From Vibrio hepatarius (lineage in GTDB: Bacteria; Pseudomonadota; Gammaproteobacteria; Enterobacterales; Vibrionaceae), in the NCBI RefSeq assembly GCF_011806575.1, contig NZ_JAATOO010000011.1:62001-126000 (forward strand): a DNA stretch of 64,000 bases. Direction: 5' to 3'. The notes below the pieces were generated by a model that did not search any database, was not told the origin of the DNA, and saw nothing but the letters and a program-made list of their open reading frames with translations. A program made the translations under genes and the position numbers. How positions within the stretch are numbered: the first letter of the stretch is position 1; each line of letters begins with the position of its first letter. Shown here piece by piece: positions 50,384 to 58,115 of the stretch.

Positions 50384-50409
50384 TGACACTGCGTTCAGCG
50401 TCATTTTTT
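50384..50409 (+). terminator. Terminator-like hairpin in the divergent region
   Basis: TGACACTG/CAGCGTCA with a CGTT loop (one mismatch) is followed by T6 on the plus strand. It lies about 125 nt before the binding-protein ATG with no plus gene upstream. Confidence 0.45.
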
Positions 50410-50507
50410 AAGCAAATGAAACATAAGTGACACGAAAAATAACAAAAACTGTCAATGGAACTGCGATAAACCGTCACACTCGCCCCATAGCATACAAAGC
50501 GAACTTA

Positions 50508-50520
50508 CTGACCTAGTCCA
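50508..50520. promoter_or_regulatory. Candidate PhnR operator, copy 2
   Basis: CTGACCTAGTCCA lies 14 nt before the binding-protein ATG, just past a CATACA -10-like element. A repressor bound here would block transcription start. Core GAC-CTA-GTC is palindromic. Confidence 0.45.
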
Positions 50521-50534
50521 GAAGGATAGAGACA

Positions 50535-51602
50535 ATGAAAACTTTGCTTTGCCGCACTACCGCGCTGTCTGCAGCGTTAATTGCTACCGCTTTTTCTGCG
50601 CACACTATTGCCAAAGACACAGACCTACAATCACTGGTGAAAGCAGCGCAGAAAGAAGGCGCGGTTTACAGCGTAGGCATGCCTGATAGTTGGGCAAATT
50701 GGAAAGGTACTTGGGCGGATTTGAAATCAAACTATGGTTTAAAGCACCAAGATACCGATATGAGCTCGGCGCAAGAGATTGCGAAATTTGAAGCAGAGAA
50801 AAAGAAAGCAACCGCAGACATCGGCGATGTAGGCTTTGCTTTTGCTCGCGTTGCGGTTAAGAAAGGCGTCACGCAACCATACAAACCGACAACATGGAGC
50901 GAAATCCCTGATTGGGCAAAAGACAAGGATGGCCACTGGGCACTCGCTTACACAGGCACAATCTCGTTTATCTCCAACAATAATCTAGTCAAAGACGCAC
51001 CACAATCTTGGGACGACTTACTCAAAGGCGACTACAAAGTAACCGTGGGTGACGTCGGCGTGGCAGCCCAAGCAAACAACGCGGTACTTGCTGCAGCATT
51101 TGCTAAAGGCGGCAACGAGTCTAACCTCAAACCAGCCATTGAGTTCTTCAGCGAACTCGCAAAACAAGGTCGTCTGTCGTTCACCGATCCAAACATCGCG
51201 AACTTAGAAAAAGGTGAAGTGGAAGTTGCCATCATGTGGGACTTTAACGCGTTGAACTACCGCGACCAAATCGACCGTGAACGCTTTACAGTGGCGATTC
51301 CACAAGATGGTTCTGTGATTTCTGGCTACACCACCATCATCAACAAATACGCGCAGAATCCGAATGCGGCGAAGCTGGCACGTGAGTACATCTTTAGCGA
51401 CCAAGGACAAATCAACCTGGCTGAGGGCTATGCGCGTCCAATCCGTAGCAATGTCACTCTTCCTCAATCAATCAAAGACAAGCTGCTACCCAACGACCAG
51501 TACACCAACGTACACCCGGTCACGAACTTTAAAGCATGGGAAAAATCAGCGCGCAAACTGCCACGTCAATGGCAAGAAAGCGTGCTAATCCACCAGCAAT
51601 AA
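50535..51602 (+). CDS. ABC transporter periplasmic binding protein (PhnS-like)
   Basis: This 355-residue protein has a signal peptide (about 1-26, ending HTIAK) and the two-lobed iron/polyamine/phosphonate-type binding fold (VYSVGMPDSWANW, WDDLLKGDYKVTVGDVG, GYTTIINKYAQNP). It delivers substrate to the permeases encoded two genes downstream. Substrate inferred as a phosphonate or organophosphate from the PhnR-like regulator and two phospho-hydrolases. AAGGA precedes the ATG. First gene of a six-gene operon. Confidence 0.82.
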   Translation: MKTLLCRTTALSAALIATAFSAHTIAKDTDLQSLVKAAQKEGAVYSVGMPDSWANWKGTWADLKSNYGLKHQDTDMSSAQEIAKFEAEKKKATADIGDVGFAFARVAVKKGVTQPYKPTTWSEIPDWAKDKDGHWALAYTGTISFISNNNLVKDAPQSWDDLLKGDYKVTVGDVGVAAQANNAVLAAAFAKGGNESNLKPAIEFFSELAKQGRLSFTDPNIANLEKGEVEVAIMWDFNALNYRDQIDRERFTVAIPQDGSVISGYTTIINKYAQNPNAAKLAREYIFSDQGQINLAEGYARPIRSNVTLPQSIKDKLLPNDQYTNVHPVTNFKAWEKSARKLPRQWQESVLIHQQ

Positions 51603-51611
51603 GAGGTCACT

Positions 51612-52418
51612 ATGAGCAATAAGGTTATCCTTGTTGTTCTGGATGGACTGAACTATCAGGTAGCCCGCGACTGCATGGGCTACCTAAACGGTCTTTTGGA
51701 ACAACAACGCGCTACTCTCTACCCGGTTCAGTGCGAACTACCATCGATGTCTCGCCCGCTATACGAATGCATCCTTACTGGTGTCAGGCCGGTCGAGAGC
51801 GGTATCGTCAACAACAACATCATTCGCTTATCTAAGCATGACTCGATTTTCAGCTTAGCAAAGTCACAAGGTAAAGTGACCGCCGCAGCCGCTTACCATT
51901 GGGTCAGCGAATTGTACAATCGTGCGCCGTTTGACGCAGCGCGCGATCGATTCACTAATGACAAGAACTTAAACATTCAGCACGGCTGCTTTTATCACTG
52001 GGACCACTACCCCGATGAAGCGTTGTTCCTCGATGCAGAGCATCTACGTCGTACCTATCAGCCAGATTTCCTCTTGATTCATCCGATGAACATCGATGAT
52101 CTCGGACACAAGTTCGGCTTAGATTCGCGCCAGTACAGAAACAGTGCCCGCGCAGCCGACATCTACTTATCAAACTACATTGAACAATGGCTCAGTGATG
52201 GCTACCAAGTGATCATCACCAGTGATCACGGAATGAATAACGATTTGTCGCATGGTGGCATTCTACCGGAAGAGCGCGAAGTGCCATTCTTTGTGATTGG
52301 TGATCGATTCACCCATCAAGAGTGCCACATCAACCAGACCGATATCTGCGGCATCGTGTGTCAGCTCCTCGGCCTTGAACACCAAAAACCTTACTCTCAG
52401 GGATTGTTAGCATTATGA
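51612..52418 (+). CDS. Alkaline-phosphatase-superfamily phosphodiesterase or phosphonate hydrolase
   Basis: This 268-residue cytosolic enzyme belongs to the nucleotide pyrophosphatase/phosphonoacetate hydrolase branch. Two-metal ligands are readable: D11 (VLDG), nucleophile position S47 (PSMSRP), D162 and H166 (IDDLGHKFG), D205-H206 (SDHGMNN) and H214. The nucleophile is usually threonine; serine here is unusual. No signal peptide, so it would act on imported substrate. It starts 9 nt after the binding-protein gene and overlaps the next permease by 4 nt, so it is part of the import operon. Substrate unknown; phosphodiester or phosphonate. Confidence 0.8.
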   Translation: MSNKVILVVLDGLNYQVARDCMGYLNGLLEQQRATLYPVQCELPSMSRPLYECILTGVRPVESGIVNNNIIRLSKHDSIFSLAKSQGKVTAAAAYHWVSELYNRAPFDAARDRFTNDKNLNIQHGCFYHWDHYPDEALFLDAEHLRRTYQPDFLLIHPMNIDDLGHKFGLDSRQYRNSARAADIYLSNYIEQWLSDGYQVIITSDHGMNNDLSHGGILPEEREVPFFVIGDRFTHQECHINQTDICGIVCQLLGLEHQKPYSQGLLAL

Positions 52419-53317
52419 GCAGTTCTGCCATCTCTCAAACGCAACAAGTACCAAAAAATAGGATGTTAACGTCGCTTCACCGCTTTAAGCCGTTAATTTG
52501 GGTCACGCCGTTTGCGCTGTTTTTTTATCTGTTTCAGCTAGCGCCAATGATTTGGGTGCTGATTAACAGCTTTGTCTACGAAGAGGAATTTTCACTAGAG
52601 AATTACCTTGAGATCCTCGACTCTGACTTTATGTTGCAAGCCTTTGGCAACAGCCTGTGGTTGGCGGTGTGGTCGAGTGTGTTTGGCTTGGCGATCGCAA
52701 CCCTATTGGTGTCATCATTGCGCCGACTGGACTCTAAAATCCGTGACGGTGTGATTGCCTTTACCAATATGAGCAGCAACTTTGCCGGCGTGCCACTATC
52801 ATTCGCGTTCATCATCATCCTCGGTACCAACGGAGCCATTACCCTGTTGCTCAAACAGTATGGACTGATTGGCGATTTTGACCTTTACGGCAAGTGGGGA
52901 CTGCTGGCGATTTATGTCTACTTCCAGATCCCGCTCGCGGTGCTTCTTCTATACCCTGCGTTTGATGCGTTGAGCGATGATTGGCAATCCGCCGCGTCCC
53001 TACTAGGCGCGAACACCGCGCAGTACTGGACCAAAATCGCCTTACCTTTGTTATCTCCTGCTCTGTTTGGCACCTTCATCATTCTCGTCGCCAATGCCAT
53101 GGGCGCTTACGCCAGTGTTTACGCTCTGACGTCGGGGAACTACAACGTCATTACTATTCGTATTGCCAGCTTGGTTTCAGGTGACCTGTTCTTAGAACCG
53201 AATCTCGCCGCCGCTATCTCGGTAATGCTGATGCTGCTACTCGCTTTCATCACTGTCATTAACCAGTGGCTTATTTCCAAGAGTTACGCAGGGAAGAAAT
53301 CCAATGCAACACGTTAA
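52415..53317 (+). CDS. ABC transporter permease 1 (PhnU-like)
   Basis: This 300-residue inner-membrane permease has six hydrophobic segments and an EAA-type loop (DWQSAASLLGANTAQYWTKIALPLL) that contacts the ATPase. ATGA overlap with the hydrolase gene and a 14-nt overlap with the next permease show tight coupling. It forms the channel with permease 2. Confidence 0.88.
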   Translation: MSSSAISQTQQVPKNRMLTSLHRFKPLIWVTPFALFFYLFQLAPMIWVLINSFVYEEEFSLENYLEILDSDFMLQAFGNSLWLAVWSSVFGLAIATLLVSSLRRLDSKIRDGVIAFTNMSSNFAGVPLSFAFIIILGTNGAITLLLKQYGLIGDFDLYGKWGLLAIYVYFQIPLAVLLLYPAFDALSDDWQSAASLLGANTAQYWTKIALPLLSPALFGTFIILVANAMGAYASVYALTSGNYNVITIRIASLVSGDLFLEPNLAAAISVMLMLLLAFITVINQWLISKSYAGKKSNATR

Positions 53318-54092
53318 TACAACTTGGCACAAAACCGTGGTTTATTCGATTGTTGGGATCATGCTGATTCCGATTCTCGCCACTTTCATTTATTCGATCT
53401 CATCCCGTTGGGGCGCTACGATTCTTCCTGACGGCTTAACCTTTGACTGGTATCTCAAACTGCTGATTGACCCACGCTTTATTGAGTCATTTGGCCGCTC
53501 ACTGTTCATCGGTATTTCGTCGCTGCTGCTCAGCGTGGTGTTGATCCTGCCCGCCATCTTCGTCGTGTTTTACTACTTTCCTAAACTCGACAAGCTGATG
53601 AACTTATTGATTCTTCTGCCGTTTGCCGTTCCGCCTGTCGTGTCATCGGTTGGCTTGCTACAGCTTTACGCCGACAGCGAAATTGCACTGGTCGGCACGC
53701 CGTGGATACTGATTGGCACATACTTCACGATTGCATTGCCGTTCATGTATCGCGCGATCGCAAATAGCTTTGATGCGATCAATCTGCACGATTTGATGGA
53801 CGCCGCTCACCTGCTTGGCGCGAGCACCACGAAAGCATTTGTGTTGATCGTGTTACCCAATATCAAAAAAGGCTTGATGGCGTCACTGTTTCTCTCGTTT
53901 TCATTCTTATTGGGCGAGTTCGTCTTCGCCAATATTTTGGTCGGTACTCGTTACGAGACGCTGCAAATCTATCTCTACAACATGCGCCAAACCAGTGGTC
54001 ACTTTACCTCGGCGCTGGTGATGACCTACTTCCTGTTTATTTTCTTACTGACTTGGTTGGCAAGTCGTTTCAGCCAAGGAGCGAAATCATGA
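53304..54092 (+). CDS. ABC transporter permease 2 (PhnV-like)
   Basis: This 262-residue permease has six helices and the EAA-type loop HDLMDAAHLLGASTTKAFVLIVLPNI. Its stop overlaps the ATPase start (ATGA). It pairs with permease 1 in the importer. Confidence 0.88.
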   Translation: MQHVNTTWHKTVVYSIVGIMLIPILATFIYSISSRWGATILPDGLTFDWYLKLLIDPRFIESFGRSLFIGISSLLLSVVLILPAIFVVFYYFPKLDKLMNLLILLPFAVPPVVSSVGLLQLYADSEIALVGTPWILIGTYFTIALPFMYRAIANSFDAINLHDLMDAAHLLGASTTKAFVLIVLPNIKKGLMASLFLSFSFLLGEFVFANILVGTRYETLQIYLYNMRQTSGHFTSALVMTYFLFIFLLTWLASRFSQGAKS

Positions 54093-55108
54093 GTTACGTA
54101 ACCGCACAACAACTCAGCAAATCATTTGCTGACAACACGGTGTTTGAAGACATCCATTTTACGATTGAAAAGGGTGAATTTATCACTCTGCTAGGACCGA
54201 GCGGCTGTGGTAAGTCGACCCTTTTAAGAAGCCTCGCGGGACTCAACCCAGTCGACAACGGCCAAATTTGGGTAGACGGCGAAGAGATCACCCATCAAGC
54301 GCCACAACAACGCGGCATTGGTATGGTGTTCCAATCGTATGCCCTATTCCCCAACATGACTGTTGAAGCCAACATTGCTTTCGGCCTGAAAATGAAAGGT
54401 TTATCAAGCTCAGCTATTAAGCCGGATGTAGCAAAAGTGATTGAACTGGTTGAGTTAACAGGCAAAGAGCACCATTACCCGCATCAACTGTCCGGCGGAC
54501 AAAAGCAGCGCGTCGCGCTGGCTCGTGCACTGGTGGTGAAACCTCGCATTCTGTTATTGGACGAACCACTTTCCGCGTTGGATGCCAAAATCCGCAAACA
54601 CTTGCGCCAGCAAATTCGTGATATCCAGAAAGAGATGAACCTCACCACCATTTTCGTCACGCACGACCAAGAAGAAGCGATGATCATGTCAGACCGCATC
54701 TTTTTGATGAACAAAGGTGAGATCGTGCAAGCCGGCACTCCAGAAGATATTTACACCCAACCAGCGGATGAGTTCGTTGCAGGATTTATGGGCCACTACA
54801 ACCTAGTGACAGCCGATAAAGCCAAAGACTGGTTTAACATTGAAGCCGATTCCAAGGTTGCGATACGCCCAGAATCTATCTATGTCAAAGAAGCGGGGCG
54901 TCACTACGGTAGCCACATTTCTGCCCCACAACTTGCGACCATCAAAAACCATCAACTGCTTGGCAACGTGATTCGCTACCAAGTCGATGTACAACAGTGC
55001 GAACTGACCGTTGATTTACTCAACCGTTCATCTGAGCGATTATTAGCTAATGGTAGCCAACTTGAGCTTCTGTTTAACCTCAACGAAATCCAGCCAGTGA
55101 GAGCCTGA
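54089..55108 (+). CDS. ABC transporter ATP-binding protein (PhnT-like)
   Basis: This 339-residue ATPase has Walker A GPSGCGKST, Q-loop FQSYALFPNMTV, signature SGGQKQRVALARAL, Walker B ILLLDEPLSALD and switch histidine THDQEEAM. A C-terminal TOBE-like domain (about 245-339) follows, as in polyamine/phosphonate importers. The frame opens 12 codons earlier inside the permease gene, but ATG 54089 in the ATGA overlap is the likely start. Confidence 0.92.
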   Translation: MSYVTAQQLSKSFADNTVFEDIHFTIEKGEFITLLGPSGCGKSTLLRSLAGLNPVDNGQIWVDGEEITHQAPQQRGIGMVFQSYALFPNMTVEANIAFGLKMKGLSSSAIKPDVAKVIELVELTGKEHHYPHQLSGGQKQRVALARALVVKPRILLLDEPLSALDAKIRKHLRQQIRDIQKEMNLTTIFVTHDQEEAMIMSDRIFLMNKGEIVQAGTPEDIYTQPADEFVAGFMGHYNLVTADKAKDWFNIEADSKVAIRPESIYVKEAGRHYGSHISAPQLATIKNHQLLGNVIRYQVDVQQCELTVDLLNRSSERLLANGSQLELLFNLNEIQPVRA

Positions 55109-55109
55109 T

Positions 55110-55769
55110 ATGTCTAAGCCTTTATACGTTTTTGATATGGACGAAACCTTAATCAACGCTGACTGCGCAATGATTTGGAACGCTTTCTTAGTCGAAAAAG
55201 GCATCGCAACCGACCCTGACTTTATCGAACAAGACCAACGCTTGATGGCGCTCTACAGCCAAGGGAAGATGGATATGGAAGACTACCTTGAGTTTTCTAT
55301 TGCGCCGTTGACCTCAATACCCAAACCGCAAGTCAAAGCACTGGTCGAAGAGTGCGTTGTCGAGCGCATCTTACCGAAGCAGTTTGCACAGGCAAAATCT
55401 CTGATCGAACAGCTGCATAACAAGCAAATTGAAATGGTGATCATTTCTGCGTCAGTAACCTTTCTGGTTGAGACCGTCGGTGAACAATTGGGCATCCAGC
55501 ACGCGCTCGGCATTGATTTGGTCGAAAAAGACGGTTGCTTTACCAGTGAGATTTCTGGCATCCCTAGCTACCGTGAAGGGAAAGTGTCGAGGTTACACCA
55601 GTGGCTAGCGGAGCAGCCTGAATCTTACTCAGAGATCCACTTTTTCACCGACTCGATAAACGACTTACCACTGTGTGAAGCCGCAGACTTTGCCTACTTA
55701 GTTAACCCGTGCACTCAACTAAAGCAGTACGCAGACAGGCCAAACTGGCGCCTATTAGAGTGGCATTAG
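55110..55769 (+). CDS. HAD-IB phosphatase (SerB-like)
   Basis: This 219-residue HAD hydrolase has motif I DMDET (D9 nucleophile, D11), motif II IISAS and motif IV FTDSINDLPL. Relatives are phosphoserine and phosphocholine phosphatases. It starts just after the ATPase stop and closes the import operon. A two-step scheme is possible: the AP-superfamily enzyme releases a phosphomonoester that this enzyme dephosphorylates. Substrate not proved. Confidence 0.85.
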   Translation: MSKPLYVFDMDETLINADCAMIWNAFLVEKGIATDPDFIEQDQRLMALYSQGKMDMEDYLEFSIAPLTSIPKPQVKALVEECVVERILPKQFAQAKSLIEQLHNKQIEMVIISASVTFLVETVGEQLGIQHALGIDLVEKDGCFTSEISGIPSYREGKVSRLHQWLAEQPESYSEIHFFTDSINDLPLCEAADFAYLVNPCTQLKQYADRPNWRLLEWH

Positions 55770-55817
55770 TTCAACAACCTTGTAGCCCGAACTTTTCATT
55801 AGTGGAATTTATCTTTT

Positions 55818-55852
55818 CACTTTTGATTGTTTAAACAAACGTGACAAAAGTG
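55818..55852. repeat. Nested inverted repeat
   Basis: CACTTTTG/CAAAAGTG (8 bp) surrounds the perfect 12-bp palindrome TTGTTTAAACAA (55827-55838). It lies 50-100 nt past the HAD stop and upstream of the sRNA candidate, so it may be an operator or hairpin. Confidence 0.45.
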
Positions 55853-55889
55853 TTACTTTAAACACCATTGGTTACACTGATATAAAGTG

Positions 55890-56018
55890 AAGTTAAAGAC
55901 CGCAATAGCTTTATAACAGTTTGGATATGGATATTGGACCAAAAATCTCCAAACTAACAACTAAAAATTGTTGCCCTTTTTGCCCGCAAGGTTTGCCCAC
56001 TTTGCGGGTTTTTTCTTT
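55890..56018 (+). ncRNA. Candidate small RNA
   Basis: An extended -10 (TGATATAAA, about 55878-55886) could start an RNA near 55892. It would fold a 7-bp stem AGTTTGG/CCAAACT (55918-55924, 55949-55955), a short CAAC/GTTG hairpin and a terminator CCCGCAA/TTGCGGG (55983-56008) followed by a long T tract. There is no ORF, so this fits an Hfq-type sRNA of about 125 nt. No known family recognised. It could also be a long operon 3' end. Confidence 0.45.
55983..56015 (+). terminator. Intrinsic terminator
   Basis: CCCGCAA/TTGCGGG with a 12-nt loop is followed by T6 and further T residues. It lies about 215 nt past the HAD stop. Confidence 0.8.
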
Positions 56019-56062
56019 TTAACACTCGCCACTTAGCACCCAGCTCACAGTTTTCCAATAAA

Positions 56063-56142
56063 TTAATCATTTGATTAAATAACGTTGAATTATTCCCGTG
56101 TTGTTCACTTAAGCATCACTCTATAATTAATCATCTGTTTAA
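56063..56142. promoter_or_regulatory. Paired TetR-type operators
   Basis: TTAATCATTTGATTAA (56063-56078) and TTAATCATCTGTTTAA (56127-56142) share an identical left half and are near-palindromic. They lie 81 and 17 nt before the TetR ATG, consistent with autoregulation of the efflux operon. Confidence 0.5.
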
Positions 56143-56158
56143 TATTGAGTGTTCAAGG

Positions 56159-56818
56159 ATGAGTCAACACCAACGCAAAGTCGGACGCCCGAGTGACAAC
56201 ATCGATGTTCGCGAAAAGCTAATCCATCACGCGCGGGAACTGTTTGTTGTGATGGCGTATGACAAAGTCTCTACCCGGATGATCGCCACCAAGGCAGGAG
56301 TCAACGTTGCCATGATCCGTTACTACTTTGGTAGCAAAGAAGGCTTGTTCGAAACCATGTTGCGCGAGACCCTCTCCCCGATACAAAAGCAGCTACAAAC
56401 GCTCATTGCCGACAACTCTGAAAAAAACTTCCTCGATATCATGCGTACCTACTATCAGGAAATGATTAAAGTGCCGCAGTTTCCGCGTCTGGTCGCGCAA
56501 GTCATGCACATGCCACCATCTGAAACCCAGCGTAAGTTGCTGGAAAAAGTGTTCAGCGATATCAGTAAACCGATGCAAGGCATGATGTTTAACAAACTGG
56601 TTGATAGCGGGATCTTAAGAAAAGACGCCGACCCGAAACTGTGCCGCGTATCGTATATCAGTTTAATGGTCTTTCCCTTTATCGCACCACCAGCGTTGTT
56701 GTCAGTGCATGGCATCGAACTGTCAGAAGAATTCTTGAGTCAGTTGCTCGAACACAACATCAAATTAATGAAATATGGATTCCTAGATACCCAAGGCGGT
56801 AGTCATGAAAATCAATAA
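56159..56818 (+). CDS. TetR-family regulator of the RND operon
   Basis: This 219-residue repressor has an N-terminal helix-turn-helix (LIHHARELFVVMAYDKVSTRMIATKAGVNVAMIRYYFGSKEGLFE) and a variable ligand-binding domain. It is first in an operon with the RND adaptor (14-nt overlap) and pump, so it likely senses a pump substrate. AAGG sits directly before the ATG, closer than usual, so translation may be weak. Ligand unknown. Confidence 0.9.
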   Translation: MSQHQRKVGRPSDNIDVREKLIHHARELFVVMAYDKVSTRMIATKAGVNVAMIRYYFGSKEGLFETMLRETLSPIQKQLQTLIADNSEKNFLDIMRTYYQEMIKVPQFPRLVAQVMHMPPSETQRKLLEKVFSDISKPMQGMMFNKLVDSGILRKDADPKLCRVSYISLMVFPFIAPPALLSVHGIELSEEFLSQLLEHNIKLMKYGFLDTQGGSHENQ

Positions 56819-58115
56819 AAAGCTTCTCTTCTTCCCTGCTCTTGCGGTTGGTATCGTTTTTCTCGTATTGGCTATCAAGCTCAAACCCGAGTTGCCAGTT
56901 AAACCCGCTGGAGACCGAGCAAGATTAGTCGAAACGATTCCACTGGAACTCAAAGCGATGGCTCCGGTAGCAGTCGGCTTTGGCAAGGTGGCGCCGAAAG
57001 TCGAGTGGAAAGCGATCGCAGAAGTCACGGGTAAAGTGATCTACCGTCATCCTCAACTTGAGAAAGGTCAAATACTCAAAGCGGGAACTGAGATCTTACG
57101 TATAGACCCGCTCGATTATGAGCTCAAACTGGTGCAAGCACAGGCTGATTTAAAGTCTTCTCAAACCTCTTTAGCCAAACTTAACCAAGAAGAAGCTAAC
57201 CTCAAACAAACGCTCAAAATCGAAAAGAACCGTTTGGTGATTGCCAATAGAGAGCTGGAACGTAAACGCAACCTACGACAGAAGAATCTAACCTCGCAGT
57301 CAGACGTTGACCAACAAGAGCAGTCTGCCCTTTCGCAGCGCAAACTGGTGTTGGATATTGAAAATCAGATCGGTCTGATGCCTGACGAGAAGAAAGTCGC
57401 AGAAGCACTGGTGAAAGTGAGCGCAGCGAAAGTCGAAGAAGCGCAGCGTTCGCTGGACAAAACGGTGATCACGTTGCCAATGGACCTACGTATCTCGCAA
57501 GTGGAGATTGAGCAAGACCAAGTCGTCAACCTACAACAGACCATGTTCGTCGCTCACGGTATCAAGGTTATGGAAGTGGAAGCGCAACTATCAATCCACG
57601 ATATGCGCACGCTGGCTTCAAGTATTGGCGAGTTCAGCCGTGACGAATCCGGTATCCCGCGTCCAGATATGACATTTGTTAAAGCTGAGATCGAACTGAA
57701 CAGCGGCAACTTACACGCGACTTGGCCCGCACGCGTGTCTCGCATTAGTGAAACCGTCGACCCAAGTCAGGCAACCGCTGGCGTAATTTTAGAAATCAAG
57801 CAGGACTATCGAGACCTAAGCCCAAGCAGCACACCTCCACTGGTCAATGGCATGTTCGTTCGCGCCAACATTGAAGGCCAAGAAAACCCGAGTTGGGTGA
57901 TCCCAGAACGCGCCTTGCACGGTGACAAAGTCTATATCAAAGATGAAAACAACACGCTAAAAATTGTTACGGTTGATGTGCTCTATCGCCGCGATAATCA
58001 AGTGATTATCGATGGTGAGTTGATGCAAGGCGAACGCTTGGTGATCAATGATGTGTTGCCAGCAATCGAAGGAATGGCGCTTAAAGAAGCAAACCACGAG
58101 GAGTCTGATTCATGA
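56805..58115 (+). CDS. RND efflux periplasmic adaptor subunit
   Basis: This 436-residue membrane-fusion protein has an N-terminal anchor helix (about 6-25), lipoyl half-domains flanking a long helical hairpin (about 105-215, QAQADLKSSQTSLAKLNQEE region), then barrel and membrane-proximal domains. It links the pump to an outer-membrane channel, which is not encoded here. Its start overlaps TetR and its stop overlaps the pump gene (ATGA). Confidence 0.9.
   Translation: MKINKKLLFFPALAVGIVFLVLAIKLKPELPVKPAGDRARLVETIPLELKAMAPVAVGFGKVAPKVEWKAIAEVTGKVIYRHPQLEKGQILKAGTEILRIDPLDYELKLVQAQADLKSSQTSLAKLNQEEANLKQTLKIEKNRLVIANRELERKRNLRQKNLTSQSDVDQQEQSALSQRKLVLDIENQIGLMPDEKKVAEALVKVSAAKVEEAQRSLDKTVITLPMDLRISQVEIEQDQVVNLQQTMFVAHGIKVMEVEAQLSIHDMRTLASSIGEFSRDESGIPRPDMTFVKAEIELNSGNLHATWPARVSRISETVDPSQATAGVILEIKQDYRDLSPSSTPPLVNGMFVRANIEGQENPSWVIPERALHGDKVYIKDENNTLKIVTVDVLYRRDNQVIIDGELMQGERLVINDVLPAIEGMALKEANHEESDS

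Larger units (their letters stand above)
55770..56158. other. 389-nt intergenic region with repeat, candidate sRNA and operators
   Basis: It contains an inverted repeat (55818-55852), a candidate sRNA ending at a strong terminator (to 56018) and two TetR operator-like palindromes (56063-56078, 56127-56142). No ORF credible. Confidence 0.5.
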
